Assembly: GCA_035454605.1 (NCBI GenBank)
Contig: DATIGQ010000144.1
Coordinates: forward strand, 1 to 34,190
Origin: Terriglobales bacterium
Lineage (GTDB): Bacteria > Acidobacteriota > Terriglobia > Terriglobales > Acidobacteriaceae
Length of the DNA: 34,190 bases
Direction of reading: 5' to 3'
Every line of letters starts with the position of its first letter. The first letter of the stretch is position 1. Position numbers and translations under genes: made by a program. The notes under the pieces are model-generated. The model searched no databases. It was not told the DNA's origin and saw only the letters and a program-made list of their open reading frames with translations. Below, one piece after another: positions 16,497 to 23,610 of this stretch.

Positions 16497-16525
16497 CCGG
16501 CGGCCGCGGCCGCCGGTTTCATTTT
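16497..16525 (+). terminator. Rho-independent terminator after the M48 gene
   Basis: A perfect 20-base palindrome, CCGGCGGCCG followed by its mirror (16497-16516), then TTTCATTTT. It separates the M48 gene from the convergent sensor gene, whose stop codon overlaps the T-rich end. The minus strand has no T run, so it acts on plus-strand transcripts. Confidence 0.8.
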
Positions 16526-18003
16526 CACGCCGAGGGCTTCCGGTGCTTGGCTTCTTCCACGCGCGCGAACAGCATCCGCGTCAGTTCGAGCGCGTTTCCG
16601 GCGTCGTGCGGATAGTTCACGAAAGCGCACGTAGCGACCAGCGGCTCTTCGCCGTCTTTGCCCGGAATGCGGATGCGCGCCAGGTTCTCCTCGATCTTGC
16701 GCAGCACCACCGACATGCGGTCACGATCGGTTTCCGGCAGCACCAGGGAGAAGCGATCGCCCGCGTAGCGGCAGAGAATGTCCATGCTGCGCACCTGCGA
16801 GCGCAAGAGCTGCGCCACCTGGCGCAGGATGGCATCGCCTCCCTCGAATCCGAGCGAGGTGTTGACGTCGCGAAAGGCGCGCAGGTCGAGAAGCGCCAGG
16901 GCGAAGGGCTTGCCGTAGCGGCGCGAGCGCGCCAGTTCCTGCGACACCGCGGAATGGAAGTAGCGCTGGTTGTAAACGCCGGTCACGAAATCGGTGTGCG
17001 CCACGCGGCGCAGTTCCTCGGCGAGCTGCACGTTCTTGATGGCCGTGGCGCAGACGTCGGCGGCGGCCTGCGCGATCGCGCGGTCGTCCTTACTGAAGAA
17101 CCCGGAATGAGGATGTGAAACCACGACCACGCCGAGCGTCTCCCCAAAGCTGACCAGCGGCGCGCACAGTTCCGAGCCCGCGCCCGGCAAGCAGGCGGGC
17201 CAGGCCGACTGCGCGCGCACGTCGTTCATCACAACGTTCTGACGCGCGGCGAACGCCTGGGCGATGATGCCGGAACGCTCGGACTCGGCAAACTTGCTCT
17301 GGTCGAGAGTTTCGGCACCGGCGCTGGCGCGCGGACGCAGTGCACCCTCAGCCTCGCGCAAGAGAATCACCACATCGCTGCCTTCGAAACTGTCGCCGAT
17401 AAGGTCGGCGAGCGTGCCGAGGAACTGCTCGATTTCTCCGGCCGAGGCGGCGGAACGGGCGATCAGATTGATGAGTTCGACCTGGCGGACGCGGCGGCGC
17501 TCGCTGGCAAACAGACGGGCGTTTTCCAGGGCGACTGCGGCCTGGCTGGCGAACAGGGAGAGCAGGGCACTGAGATCAGTAGAGAAGTAGTCCGTTTCGG
17601 AGCTTTCCGCCGCCAGCACGCCCACGACCTGCTCACGGACGATGAGGGGAAGAGCGAGGGCGCTGCGAACGTCGGGGCTGCCGGCGATGTATCGCGGTTC
17701 CCGGCTGACGTCCGGAACGCAGAGCGGCGCGCGAGCTTGAGCGGCCGCTCCGACTATGCCATCCACGCCCACGCGCAGGCGATGGGCGCTGATGGAATCG
17801 TCATAGCCGATCTGAGCGCGGCAGTAGAGTTCGCCGGCGCCACGGTCCACCAGGAAAACCGCGGAGTGGGCCACGCCGAAATAGTTGCGCACGATGAGCA
17901 GAATCTGGTGCAGGACGGTGTCCACGTCGGTGCTGGCGAGGATCATCTCCGTGGCTTCCTGCAGCACGGCGATCTCGCGCACGCTGGGATGGACTTCCTT
18001 CAC
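16525..18003 (-). CDS. GAF-GAF-GGDEF sensor with degenerate active site
   Basis: A cytoplasmic signalling protein of 492 residues with no membrane segment. The domains are GAF 1 (about 20-165), GAF 2 (183-325) and GGDEF (335-490). The GGDEF signature is AGDRF at 414-418: the first Gly is Ala and the catalytic Glu is Arg, and the usual GHxxGD histidine is Phe (LGFEGGD). Diguanylate cyclase activity is therefore unlikely. The allosteric I-site RxxD is kept (Arg405-Ser-Met-Asp408), exactly five residues before the signature, so it could bind c-di-GMP as an effector. The start Met at 18003 is 41 bases downstream of a TATAAT. It is divergent from the CBS gene. Confidence 0.92.
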   Translation of the reverse strand: MKEVHPSVREIAVLQEATEMILASTDVDTVLHQILLIVRNYFGVAHSAVFLVDRGAGELYCRAQIGYDDSISAHRLRVGVDGIVGAAAQARAPLCVPDVSREPRYIAGSPDVRSALALPLIVREQVVGVLAAESSETDYFSTDLSALLSLFASQAAVALENARLFASERRRVRQVELINLIARSAASAGEIEQFLGTLADLIGDSFEGSDVVILLREAEGALRPRASAGAETLDQSKFAESERSGIIAQAFAARQNVVMNDVRAQSAWPACLPGAGSELCAPLVSFGETLGVVVVSHPHSGFFSKDDRAIAQAAADVCATAIKNVQLAEELRRVAHTDFVTGVYNQRYFHSAVSQELARSRRYGKPFALALLDLRAFRDVNTSLGFEGGDAILRQVAQLLRSQVRSMDILCRYAGDRFSLVLPETDRDRMSVVLRKIEENLARIRIPGKDGEEPLVATCAFVNYPHDAGNALELTRMLFARVEEAKHRKPSA

Positions 18004-18044
18004 GTCTGGCTCACCACGCCCTGCCGGACTGGCCGAGAACGCGT

Positions 18045-18050
18045 ATTATA
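18045..18050 (-). promoter_or_regulatory. -10 box TATAAT for the GAF/GGDEF gene
   Basis: A perfect TATAAT on the minus strand, giving a leader of about 35 bases to the ATG at 18003. No recognisable -35 lies at the right distance. Confidence 0.5.
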
Positions 18051-18093
18051 CGGAGTTTTCCCCGGCCGGGCCGGGAGTCAGAACCGGGTCGAA

Positions 18094-18122
18094 TTGAGAG
18101 GGGGGCGCAGCTTTGCTACAAT
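18094..18122 (+). promoter_or_regulatory. Sigma-70 promoter for the CBS gene
   Basis: TTGAGA (18094-18099), a 17-base spacer and TACAAT (18117-18122): a good vegetative promoter. The transcript would begin near 18129, with GGGAGGG just before the ATG at 18167. Confidence 0.7.
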
Positions 18123-18166
18123 GCGCCGCCAGACCGCCGAATGGCGGAGGTACCTGGGAGGGCGCG

Positions 18167-18604
18167 ATGCTGGTACGCGACTACATGACCACCAAGGTCA
18201 CGACCTTGCCTGACGATTCGCGCCTACTCGATGCCGCACTCATCATCCGGCGCAGCGGCAAGCGGCACGTGCCCATCGTCAACAGTACCGGCACCGTGGT
18301 GGGAATGGTAAGTGACCGCGATGTTTCGCGCGTGGCGCCTTCCATGCTGAGCAAGATGACGCCGGAGGAATACAATCAGATCTTCGAATCCACGCCCATC
18401 AGCGTGGTGATGAGCACCAACGTCATCAGCATTTCGCCGAACGACGATGTGTCTCTCGCAGCGTCGCTTCTCTACACCAAGAAGATCGGCGCGCTGCCGG
18501 TGGTGGAAGATGGCAAGCTGGTGGGGATCGTTACCGGCACGGACATGCTCGCCCTGCTGAACGAACTGCTGGGCAAACCGGCGGAGTCGCCGGCTTCGGA
18601 TTAG
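18167..18604 (+). CDS. CBS-domain pair protein
   Basis: A 145-residue cytoplasmic protein that is essentially one CBS (Bateman) module. The first CBS motif runs from MLVRDYMTTKVTTLPDD to VVGMVSDRDVSRV. The second runs from ISVVMSTNVISISPNDDV to LVGIVTGTDMLALL. Such modules bind adenosine ligands (AMP, ATP, SAM) or, in some cases, c-di-AMP, and usually regulate a partner. GGGAGGG four to five bases upstream decides for the ATG at 18167; an earlier ATG at 18121 overlaps the -10 box. It is divergent from the GAF/GGDEF sensor, suggesting shared control, but nothing in the sequence names a partner. Confidence 0.92.
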   Translation: MLVRDYMTTKVTTLPDDSRLLDAALIIRRSGKRHVPIVNSTGTVVGMVSDRDVSRVAPSMLSKMTPEEYNQIFESTPISVVMSTNVISISPNDDVSLAASLLYTKKIGALPVVEDGKLVGIVTGTDMLALLNELLGKPAESPASD

Positions 18605-18633
18605 CCGGGCCGCTCGAGAAAAGCCAACCCGAA

Positions 18634-18757
18634 ATCCCTCGACTCGGGCTTCCCGCACACGACCACCGAGGTACCAGAGCAGCTTCTTCGCCTCACTCAG
18701 CAATTGGGCGCGCGGCTCGGACGCCGCGCAAGCGCCTCAACTTCGCTCGGAATGACA
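18634..18757. repeat. REP-like element, copy 2 (reverse orientation)
   Basis: Read on the minus strand it begins TGTCATTCCGAGCGAAG and ends CGAGTCGAGGGAT, the same ends as the element at 10319-10394. The interior is about 95 bases and largely unlike that of copy 1, apart from a similar GC-rich hairpin-like portion. It fills most of the 177-base gap between the CBS gene and the anti-sigma gene; no gene is seen there. Confidence 0.6.
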
Positions 18758-18781
18758 GCGTGAAAAGTTACGATGGACAGG

Positions 18782-19024
18782 TCAAGACTTCTTGGAGGCC
18801 TTGCACTTGGTGATAATGGCAGCCTGCAGTTTGAGGCGAAGCGGCTCGGGAAGATCGTAGGGCTGGCGGTCGCGATAGATCTGGATGGTCTTCTTGGTGG
18901 TGTCGCACACAACGTAGCAGTCGTGGCACCAGACCAGATGTTCTTCCAATTCGGCGCGCGTTTCGCTGTCGAGCGTGCCGTCCAGATAATCGGTGAGTTC
19001 CTGAACGAAGCGGGTGCAGTTCAC
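18782..19024 (-). CDS. Zinc-finger anti-sigma factor (ZAS/zf-HC2), soluble
   Basis: An 80-residue putative anti-sigma factor. MNCTRFVQELTDYLDGTLD begins the typical zf-HC2 helix, and EEHLVWCHDC gives the H-x3-C-x2-C zinc motif (His29, Cys33, Cys36, with Cys3 upstream). No membrane helix or periplasmic domain follows, only a short basic tail (KCKASKKS), so it is a cytoplasmic regulator. ZAS proteins of this kind (RsrA-like) often respond to redox state, and extra cysteines at 40 and 74 are present; the signal here is inference. Its ATG overlaps the sigma factor stop codon (ATGA), the classic coupling of a sigma factor with its inhibitor. Confidence 0.9.
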   Translation of the reverse strand: MNCTRFVQELTDYLDGTLDSETRAELEEHLVWCHDCYVVCDTTKKTIQIYRDRQPYDLPEPLRLKLQAAIITKCKASKKS

Positions 19025-19650
19025 TTCTGTCCGTCTCCACTCCTGCTCTTTTTGAAGTAGCGGCTCAGGCGTTCCCGAAGCTGCAGCCGCGCCCGCAGCA
19101 AACGCGATTTTACCGCAGGAACGCTCAAGCCGAGTGCCTCCGCCGCCTCTTCGGTAGACAGTCCCTCGACGTCGCGCAGGACGAACACGGTGCGAAAGCT
19201 GGCCGGAAGGCCCTGGATGGTGCGGCTGAGGATATCGTGGAGCTCCTCCTGACGGTACAACTGCTCGGGGTTCGGGCCCCAGTCAGCCACCTCGCGCGGC
19301 ATCGAGCTTTCCTCGGTCTCGACGTTCTCATCGAGCGAAACCGTCTTGTCGCTGCGGCGCCGGCGCAGTTTCATCAGCGATTCGTTCACCGCGATGCGCA
19401 CCAGCCAGGTGTAGAACTTGGAGTTTCCCTGAAAATCACCCAGGTGCGTGTAGGCCTTCAGGAAGGCCTCCTGCAGCACGTCTTCGGCGTCCTCGCGGTT
19501 CTGCGTGATGTGCTGCGCCAGGCGAAAGATGTTGCGGTCGTAGCGCTTCACCAGCTGCTCGAACGCCGCTACATCTCCGGCCTGCGCGGCCTGCACCAAC
19601 GCCAGCTCATCGCCGGCAGCTTCCGTCACTTGGGATTGGATGGGAGTCAC
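19021..19650 (-). CDS. ECF RNA polymerase sigma factor (RpoE-like)
   Basis: A group 4 sigma factor of about 209 residues. Region 2 spans about 27-97: FEQLVKRYDRNIFRLAQHI, NREDAEDVLQEAFLKAY and FYTWLVRIAVNESLMKLRRRR, which recognise and melt the -10. Region 4 (about 142-195) has LPASFRTVFVLRDVEGLSTEEAAEALGLSVPAVKSRL, a helix-turn-helix for the -35. The linker is acidic (DENVETEESS). The start is uncertain: no ATG exists in frame. GTG at 19650 lies 35 bases after a TACAAT -10, while the more upstream TTG at 19716 precedes that -10. No clear ribosome site is seen. It is coupled to the downstream zinc anti-sigma gene and divergent from the cupredoxin gene. Confidence 0.92.
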   Translation of the reverse strand: MTPIQSQVTEAAGDELALVQAAQAGDVAAFEQLVKRYDRNIFRLAQHITQNREDAEDVLQEAFLKAYTHLGDFQGNSKFYTWLVRIAVNESLMKLRRRRSDKTVSLDENVETEESSMPREVADWGPNPEQLYRQEELHDILSRTIQGLPASFRTVFVLRDVEGLSTEEAAEALGLSVPAVKSRLLRARLQLRERLSRYFKKSRSGDGQK

Positions 19651-19684
19651 AGTATCACGATGCAAAAAGTTTCGAGCGAAAGTG

Positions 19685-19690
19685 TATTGT
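19685..19690 (-). promoter_or_regulatory. -10 box TACAAT for the sigma factor gene
   Basis: A minus-strand TACAAT 35 bases before the GTG at 19650; no good -35. A GGAAAC just upstream, on the same strand, could instead be an ECF-type -35 for autoregulation. I cannot choose between them by eye. Confidence 0.35.
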
Positions 19691-19734
19691 ACCTGTTTCC
19701 GTGCTCCGGCATCCAAAGCAAAAGAGACCGGCCC

Positions 19735-20109
19735 ATGATTCGACGCAGGAAACAGCTGGCGGTGAGCCTCTTGAGTGGCGCAGCAACGGTTTTCCTGTTG
19801 CTAGCCATGGAAGGTTGTTCGCGACTCTCCCGGGAGCCGGTGCGAATCGACGTCACCGCCCGGAAGTACAGGTTCGAGCCGGCGGAGATACGAGTGAGGC
19901 ACGGAAGTCTGGTCGAGCTGCACATCACCAGCCTGGACGTGCAGCACGGCTTCGACATCCCCGAGCTGGGCATCAAGGAAGCGATCCCGAAAGGAGGCAC
20001 GGCGGTGTTTCGTTTTAAGGCCGACCGACGAGGAGAGTTCCGGATCGCGTGCAGCATCGTCTGTGGCCCCGGTCACGACGACATGCACGGGCGGCTCATC
20101 GTGGAGTAG
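19735..20109 (+). CDS. Exported CuA-type cupredoxin (COX subunit II-like domain)
   Basis: A 124-residue protein: an N-terminal hydrophobic segment (about 8-27) ending in GCS, possibly a lipoprotein Cys28 though MEG-C is a poor lipobox, then a single cupredoxin domain. The ligands of a binuclear CuA centre are all present: His71 (QHGFDIPEL), then Cys106, Cys110, His114 and Met117 in a C-x3-C-x3-H-x2-M pattern (ACSIVCGPGHDDMHG), as in cytochrome c oxidase subunit II and nitrous-oxide reductase. There are no oxidase helices and no subunit I gene nearby, so it is a stand-alone electron carrier or copper-delivery protein. It is divergent from the ECF sigma gene, a likely regulator (inference). The frame continues upstream, but only as antisense to the sigma gene. 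Confidence 0.87.
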   Translation: MIRRRKQLAVSLLSGAATVFLLLAMEGCSRLSREPVRIDVTARKYRFEPAEIRVRHGSLVELHITSLDVQHGFDIPELGIKEAIPKGGTAVFRFKADRRGEFRIACSIVCGPGHDDMHGRLIVE

Positions 20110-20152
20110 CGAGCGGTTGACTCCTGCGATTCCTGACCTTGGCCGCCAAGCG

Positions 20153-20180
20153 TTGACAGTGCATCTTCAGGCCCTATAAT
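20153..20180 (+). promoter_or_regulatory. Consensus sigma-70 promoter
   Basis: TTGACA (20153-20158), a 16-base spacer and TATAAT (20175-20180), both hexamers perfect. It is the best promoter in the window and drives the GAF-like gene at 20247 and probably the transglycosylase. The leader is about 60 bases. Confidence 0.85.
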
Positions 20181-20207
20181 CGCCTGCAGGCGTGGAGTCG
20201 CAGTAGA

Positions 20208-20229
20208 GCGCCCGTAGCGGAGCGGGCGC
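20208..20229 (+). promoter_or_regulatory. Leader hairpin GCGCCCG/CGGGCGC
   Basis: A 7-bp GC-only stem with an 8-base loop, lying in the 5' leader 17 bases before the ATG at 20247. No ribosome site is visible between it and the start. It might protect the mRNA or hinder ribosome entry; this is inference. Confidence 0.45.
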
Positions 20230-20246
20230 CAGCCGAACATCTCCCA

Positions 20247-21269
20247 ATGGCCGACCCAGAAGAAATCCGGAGTATTGTCGAACGCGTGGTCTCCGAGGCT
20301 CTGGAGTCGCACGTCTCGGAACTGCGGCGCGAGGTGGCGGAACGCGTACTGAAGGAGATCAGTCCCGCGCTGGAAGGCGGGTCGGGAAGTGGGTCCGCTC
20401 CCGGCGGTGCGCCCACGGATGTGCTGAACTCGGCGATCGCCACCATCCAGGACCTGAATTCGCAGAGTGAAATCCTGCGTACGCTGCTCGACGGCGCTGC
20501 ACGCTTTTCCGGCCGGACCGCGCTGTTCGTGATACGAGGCGGCTCGGCTAGCGGATGGCAGGGCCGGGGATTCTCCAACAGCGACGCCCTCAAGGGCGTG
20601 ACCGTCGACCCGAACCAGGGCCTGGCAGGAAGGGCGGTGCAGGACCGCATGCCGGCGGCGGCGGCCGCGGCAGAGTTCTCCTCCAACTTCGTATCTTCGG
20701 TCGGAAATCCTGCGGACGGAAACGCTGTGGTGCTGCCGCTAGTAGTGAAGGACAAGGTGGCGGCACTCCTGTACGCGGACGTGGGGACCGAGGCAAACGG
20801 AACGATCGACCCTTCGGCCCTGCACGTATTGGTCCGCTCGACCGGACAATGGTTGGAGTTGCTCTCGCTGCGGAAGTCGGCGGGCGCCGGTGACGCCGGA
20901 CCGGCGGAAGCACCGGAAGCGCCACCACCACCGGTGGCCGCACCGCCTCCGCCACCCGCTCCCAAGGCGCCGGCCAAGGAAGAGCCGGCGATCAGCGCGG
21001 GCGACCAAGAGCTGCACAAGAAGGCCAAGCGCAAAGCCAAGGTGCTGGTAGAGGAGATCAAGCTGTACAACCAATCCAAGGTGACCGAAGGCCGCAAGCA
21101 CAAGGACCTGTACGATCGCCTGAAAGAAGACATTGAGAAGAGCCGCGCCGAGTACGACAAGCATTTCGGCAAGACGGCGGCGGCCGAGGCCAACTATTTC
21201 GTCAAAGAGCTGGTGCGGATTCTGGCCGAAAACGATGAATCCGCGCTGGGCAACAACTTCCCCGGGTAG
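20247..21269 (+). CDS. GAF-like domain protein with Pro-rich linker and helical C-terminus
   Basis: A 340-residue cytoplasmic protein of no known role. Residues 1-45 are an acidic amphipathic helix (IRSIVERVVSEALESHVSEL). Residues ~60-210 look like a GAF fold: ILRTLLDGAARFSGRTALFVIRGG, then GLAGRAVQDR and VVLPLVVKDKVAALLYAD. A proline/alanine linker (~212-250, PPPPVAAPPPPPAPK) follows. The C-terminal ~85 residues are helical and charged (AKVLVEEIKLYNQSKV, RLKEDIEKSRAEYDKHF, YFVKELVRILA). I recall a similar C-terminal segment in deltaproteobacterial and acidobacterial proteins of unknown function. It has its own consensus promoter and a leader hairpin. It is followed after 6 bases by the lytic transglycosylase, suggesting an envelope- or motility-linked role (inference). 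Confidence 0.85.
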   Translation: MADPEEIRSIVERVVSEALESHVSELRREVAERVLKEISPALEGGSGSGSAPGGAPTDVLNSAIATIQDLNSQSEILRTLLDGAARFSGRTALFVIRGGSASGWQGRGFSNSDALKGVTVDPNQGLAGRAVQDRMPAAAAAAEFSSNFVSSVGNPADGNAVVLPLVVKDKVAALLYADVGTEANGTIDPSALHVLVRSTGQWLELLSLRKSAGAGDAGPAEAPEAPPPPVAAPPPPPAPKAPAKEEPAISAGDQELHKKAKRKAKVLVEEIKLYNQSKVTEGRKHKDLYDRLKEDIEKSRAEYDKHFGKTAAAEANYFVKELVRILAENDESALGNNFPG

Positions 21270-21275
21270 TCTTCG

Positions 21276-23567
21276 ATGGCTGTGCGCATTCTAGTCCTGG
21301 CGGCAATCCTGTTGACGATGGCACAGGGGGATCACGCTGCGCCCGTGGCATCTTCAGCGCAGACTGCCGCCCAAGTTCCCGCAGGACAAACAGGACGCGG
21401 AAAGAAGCCTGGCAGGCGCATACCTGCCGTGGCCCGCAAGCCGTTGCCGCCACGCGCGGAGGCGGCAGCACAAGCGTACAGTTCCAGCACCGAATTGCGG
21501 CCGCTGGCGGCTCAATTGCTGAACCGCCGCACCGTGGCCGCTTATGCGGCAGTGGAGGACTACGCCGCCGACCACGCCCGCCAACCGGCGGGAGCACTGG
21601 CCTGGTTCGTGGCGGGATACGCTCTGCTGATCGACGGGGAAAACCGGGCGGCGGCGAGCATGCTGGAAAAAGCTCAGCCGCAGGCGGGGGAATTGGGCGA
21701 CTACGTGGACTACTTCCTGGCGTCGGCCTATGCGGGCTCGGGCCAGGCAGCACTGGCGGCCAAGACCCTGGAAGGCTTCGGCCGGCGATATCCGGACTCC
21801 TTGTTCAAGAGAGACGCTGCCCAACTGGAAGCGGAAACCTTGCGGGCGATCGGAAGGTCGCGCGACGCCATCGCGATTCTGGAAACCATCCGGGAACCTG
21901 CCAGCGCGCGAGTGGAGCTGGACCTGGGCCAGTCCTATGTGCAGGCCGGACGCTTTGCGGAGGGAGCAGAGTCGCTGCGCCGGGTGTACTACGGCTGGCC
22001 GGCCGAGCCGGAGGCCAAGACGGCGGAGCAAGAGTTGGAGGCGCTGGCCCGGGCACACAAGCTCGCAGCGCCCACACGGCAGCAGCGCAAGCAACGGGCA
22101 GACCTGCTGATGGAAGCGCGAAAGTACCGAGACGCTGTTCCGATTTATCGGGACCTTGCCGCGGAGGCGAAGAGCGCCGAGCGGGCTGCCGCGCAGCTCG
22201 ATCTCGGAAGGGCACTCTTCAAGGCACGCAAATACGGCGACGCAAAAAAGGTGCTGACAGAACTGCAGGGGCTCGCGGGCGAGGCGAACGCCGAGCGGCT
22301 CTTTTACCTGACCGAGATCCGGTCGGATCCCGACACCTATCTGCGGTATCTGGGGGAACTACGCAGCACAGCATCGGACAGTCCATGGTTGCAGCGGGCC
22401 CTGCTTTCCGCAGGAAACCGGTACCTGCTGCAAAACAATCTGGATGCGGCCGCACGCTTCTACCAGGAAGGCTACCGCCGGGTTCCCGACGGCCCGCATG
22501 GGTCCTACATGTTGTGGAAGGCAGCATGGCTGAACTACCGCCTGGACCGGCTGGAGGATGCTGGTTCTGGTTTTGACGAGGTGATCCGGCGCTATCCGGA
22601 TGCTTCGGAAGTCTCCGCTGCGTTGTATTGGCGTGGGCGGGTGCTGGAGAAGCAGAACGACCTGCCGCGGGCACGCACCTTCTACCAAAAGCTATCCGAC
22701 CGCTATCGCTATTTCTACTACGCGGGGCTGGCGCGTGAGCGGCTGATGGAGATCGGCATTGACGGCGGAGCACCGGAAGGCGCGCTGCTCAAAAAGATTC
22801 CGAGCCGGGATCCGCCGTTGCGCCTGGGGCGCTCCGCCATGCCGGCGGAGGACATGCGCGCACAGAAGAGCCGCTTGCTGCAAAACGGCGCGCTGTACGA
22901 TTTCGCCATTCGGGAGCTGCGCGCCGTGGCCGAGGAGGGATCGGACTGGGCAGCGGGTGAGATCGTGCGACTGTATCAGCTTACCGGCCGTCACTATCGC
23001 GCGCTGCAGGTGGCCAAAAGGTCTCTGCCGGGATACTTTTCACGCGAGATCAGCGACCTGCCGCGGAACGTGTGGGAAGCGCTGTTCCCGCGGCTGTATT
23101 GGGAAGAGATTCAGCAATTCGCGGAGGCCAACGAGCTCGACCCGTATCTGGTAGCGGCCATCATCCGCCAGGAATCGGAGTTCCGGCCGGACGCGGTGTC
23201 GCGCGCCCGCGCCATCGGGCTCATGCAGCTGCTGCCTTCCACCGGGCGCAAGGTGGCACGCGAACTCAAGCTCAGGCCGTACTCTACGGCGCGCCTGAAG
23301 GTTCCCAGCGTCAATGTCCAACTGGGGACGAGGTATTTCCGCGACCGGCTGGAAGAGTTCGGGCGGGTGGAGTACGCGCTGGCCAGCTACAACGCAGGAC
23401 CGGACCGGGTGACGCAATGGCTGGCCAATGGGCCCTATCGCGACGTGCCCGAGTTCGTGGAGTCCATCCCCTTCACCGAGACGCGGGAGTACGTGCAGGC
23501 CATCCAGCGCAATGTGAGCGTGTACCGCAGGCTGTACGGGGATTCAGCAGTGATCTCAGGAAAGTAG
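21276..23567 (+). CDS. Soluble lytic murein transglycosylase (Slt70-like)
   Basis: A periplasmic enzyme that cleaves peptidoglycan glycan strands to 1,6-anhydromuropeptides. The 763 residues begin with a signal peptide (MAVRILVLAAILLTMA). Then come a long alpha-superhelix with TPR-like repeats (about 60-610) and the C-terminal SLT domain. There, DPYLVAAIIRQESEF carries the catalytic Glu633, and SRARAIGLMQLLPSTGR and ALASYNAGPDRV are the GLMQ and AYNAG motifs. ETREYVQAIQRNVSVYRRLY ends the domain. The gene starts 6 bases after the GAF-like gene and lacks an obvious ribosome site, so it is probably read by coupling. A 10-bp hairpin lies directly after its stop. Confidence 0.94.
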   Translation: MAVRILVLAAILLTMAQGDHAAPVASSAQTAAQVPAGQTGRGKKPGRRIPAVARKPLPPRAEAAAQAYSSSTELRPLAAQLLNRRTVAAYAAVEDYAADHARQPAGALAWFVAGYALLIDGENRAAASMLEKAQPQAGELGDYVDYFLASAYAGSGQAALAAKTLEGFGRRYPDSLFKRDAAQLEAETLRAIGRSRDAIAILETIREPASARVELDLGQSYVQAGRFAEGAESLRRVYYGWPAEPEAKTAEQELEALARAHKLAAPTRQQRKQRADLLMEARKYRDAVPIYRDLAAEAKSAERAAAQLDLGRALFKARKYGDAKKVLTELQGLAGEANAERLFYLTEIRSDPDTYLRYLGELRSTASDSPWLQRALLSAGNRYLLQNNLDAAARFYQEGYRRVPDGPHGSYMLWKAAWLNYRLDRLEDAGSGFDEVIRRYPDASEVSAALYWRGRVLEKQNDLPRARTFYQKLSDRYRYFYYAGLARERLMEIGIDGGAPEGALLKKIPSRDPPLRLGRSAMPAEDMRAQKSRLLQNGALYDFAIRELRAVAEEGSDWAAGEIVRLYQLTGRHYRALQVAKRSLPGYFSREISDLPRNVWEALFPRLYWEEIQQFAEANELDPYLVAAIIRQESEFRPDAVSRARAIGLMQLLPSTGRKVARELKLRPYSTARLKVPSVNVQLGTRYFRDRLEEFGRVEYALASYNAGPDRVTQWLANGPYRDVPEFVESIPFTETREYVQAIQRNVSVYRRLYGDSAVISGK

Positions 23568-23569
23568 AA

Positions 23570-23593
23570 GGGCTTCCGGCGTACCGGAAGCCC
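23570..23593. terminator. Hairpin between convergent genes
   Basis: A perfect 10-bp stem GGGCTTCCGG / CCGGAAGCCC with a CGTA loop, three bases after the transglycosylase stop and 18 before the DUF1326 stop. It has no T run on the plus strand and only TTCTACTTT on the minus strand, so it could be a weak bidirectional terminator. Confidence 0.55.
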
Positions 23594-23610
23594 CGGCTGA
23601 AAAAGCAACT

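Noticed and set aside
19651-19735. GGAAAC-N16-CGCTCG as an autoregulated ECF promoter for the sigma gene
   Set aside because: Only the -35-like half is persuasive; a TACAAT -10 lies within the same stretch, so I did not list it as a separate feature.
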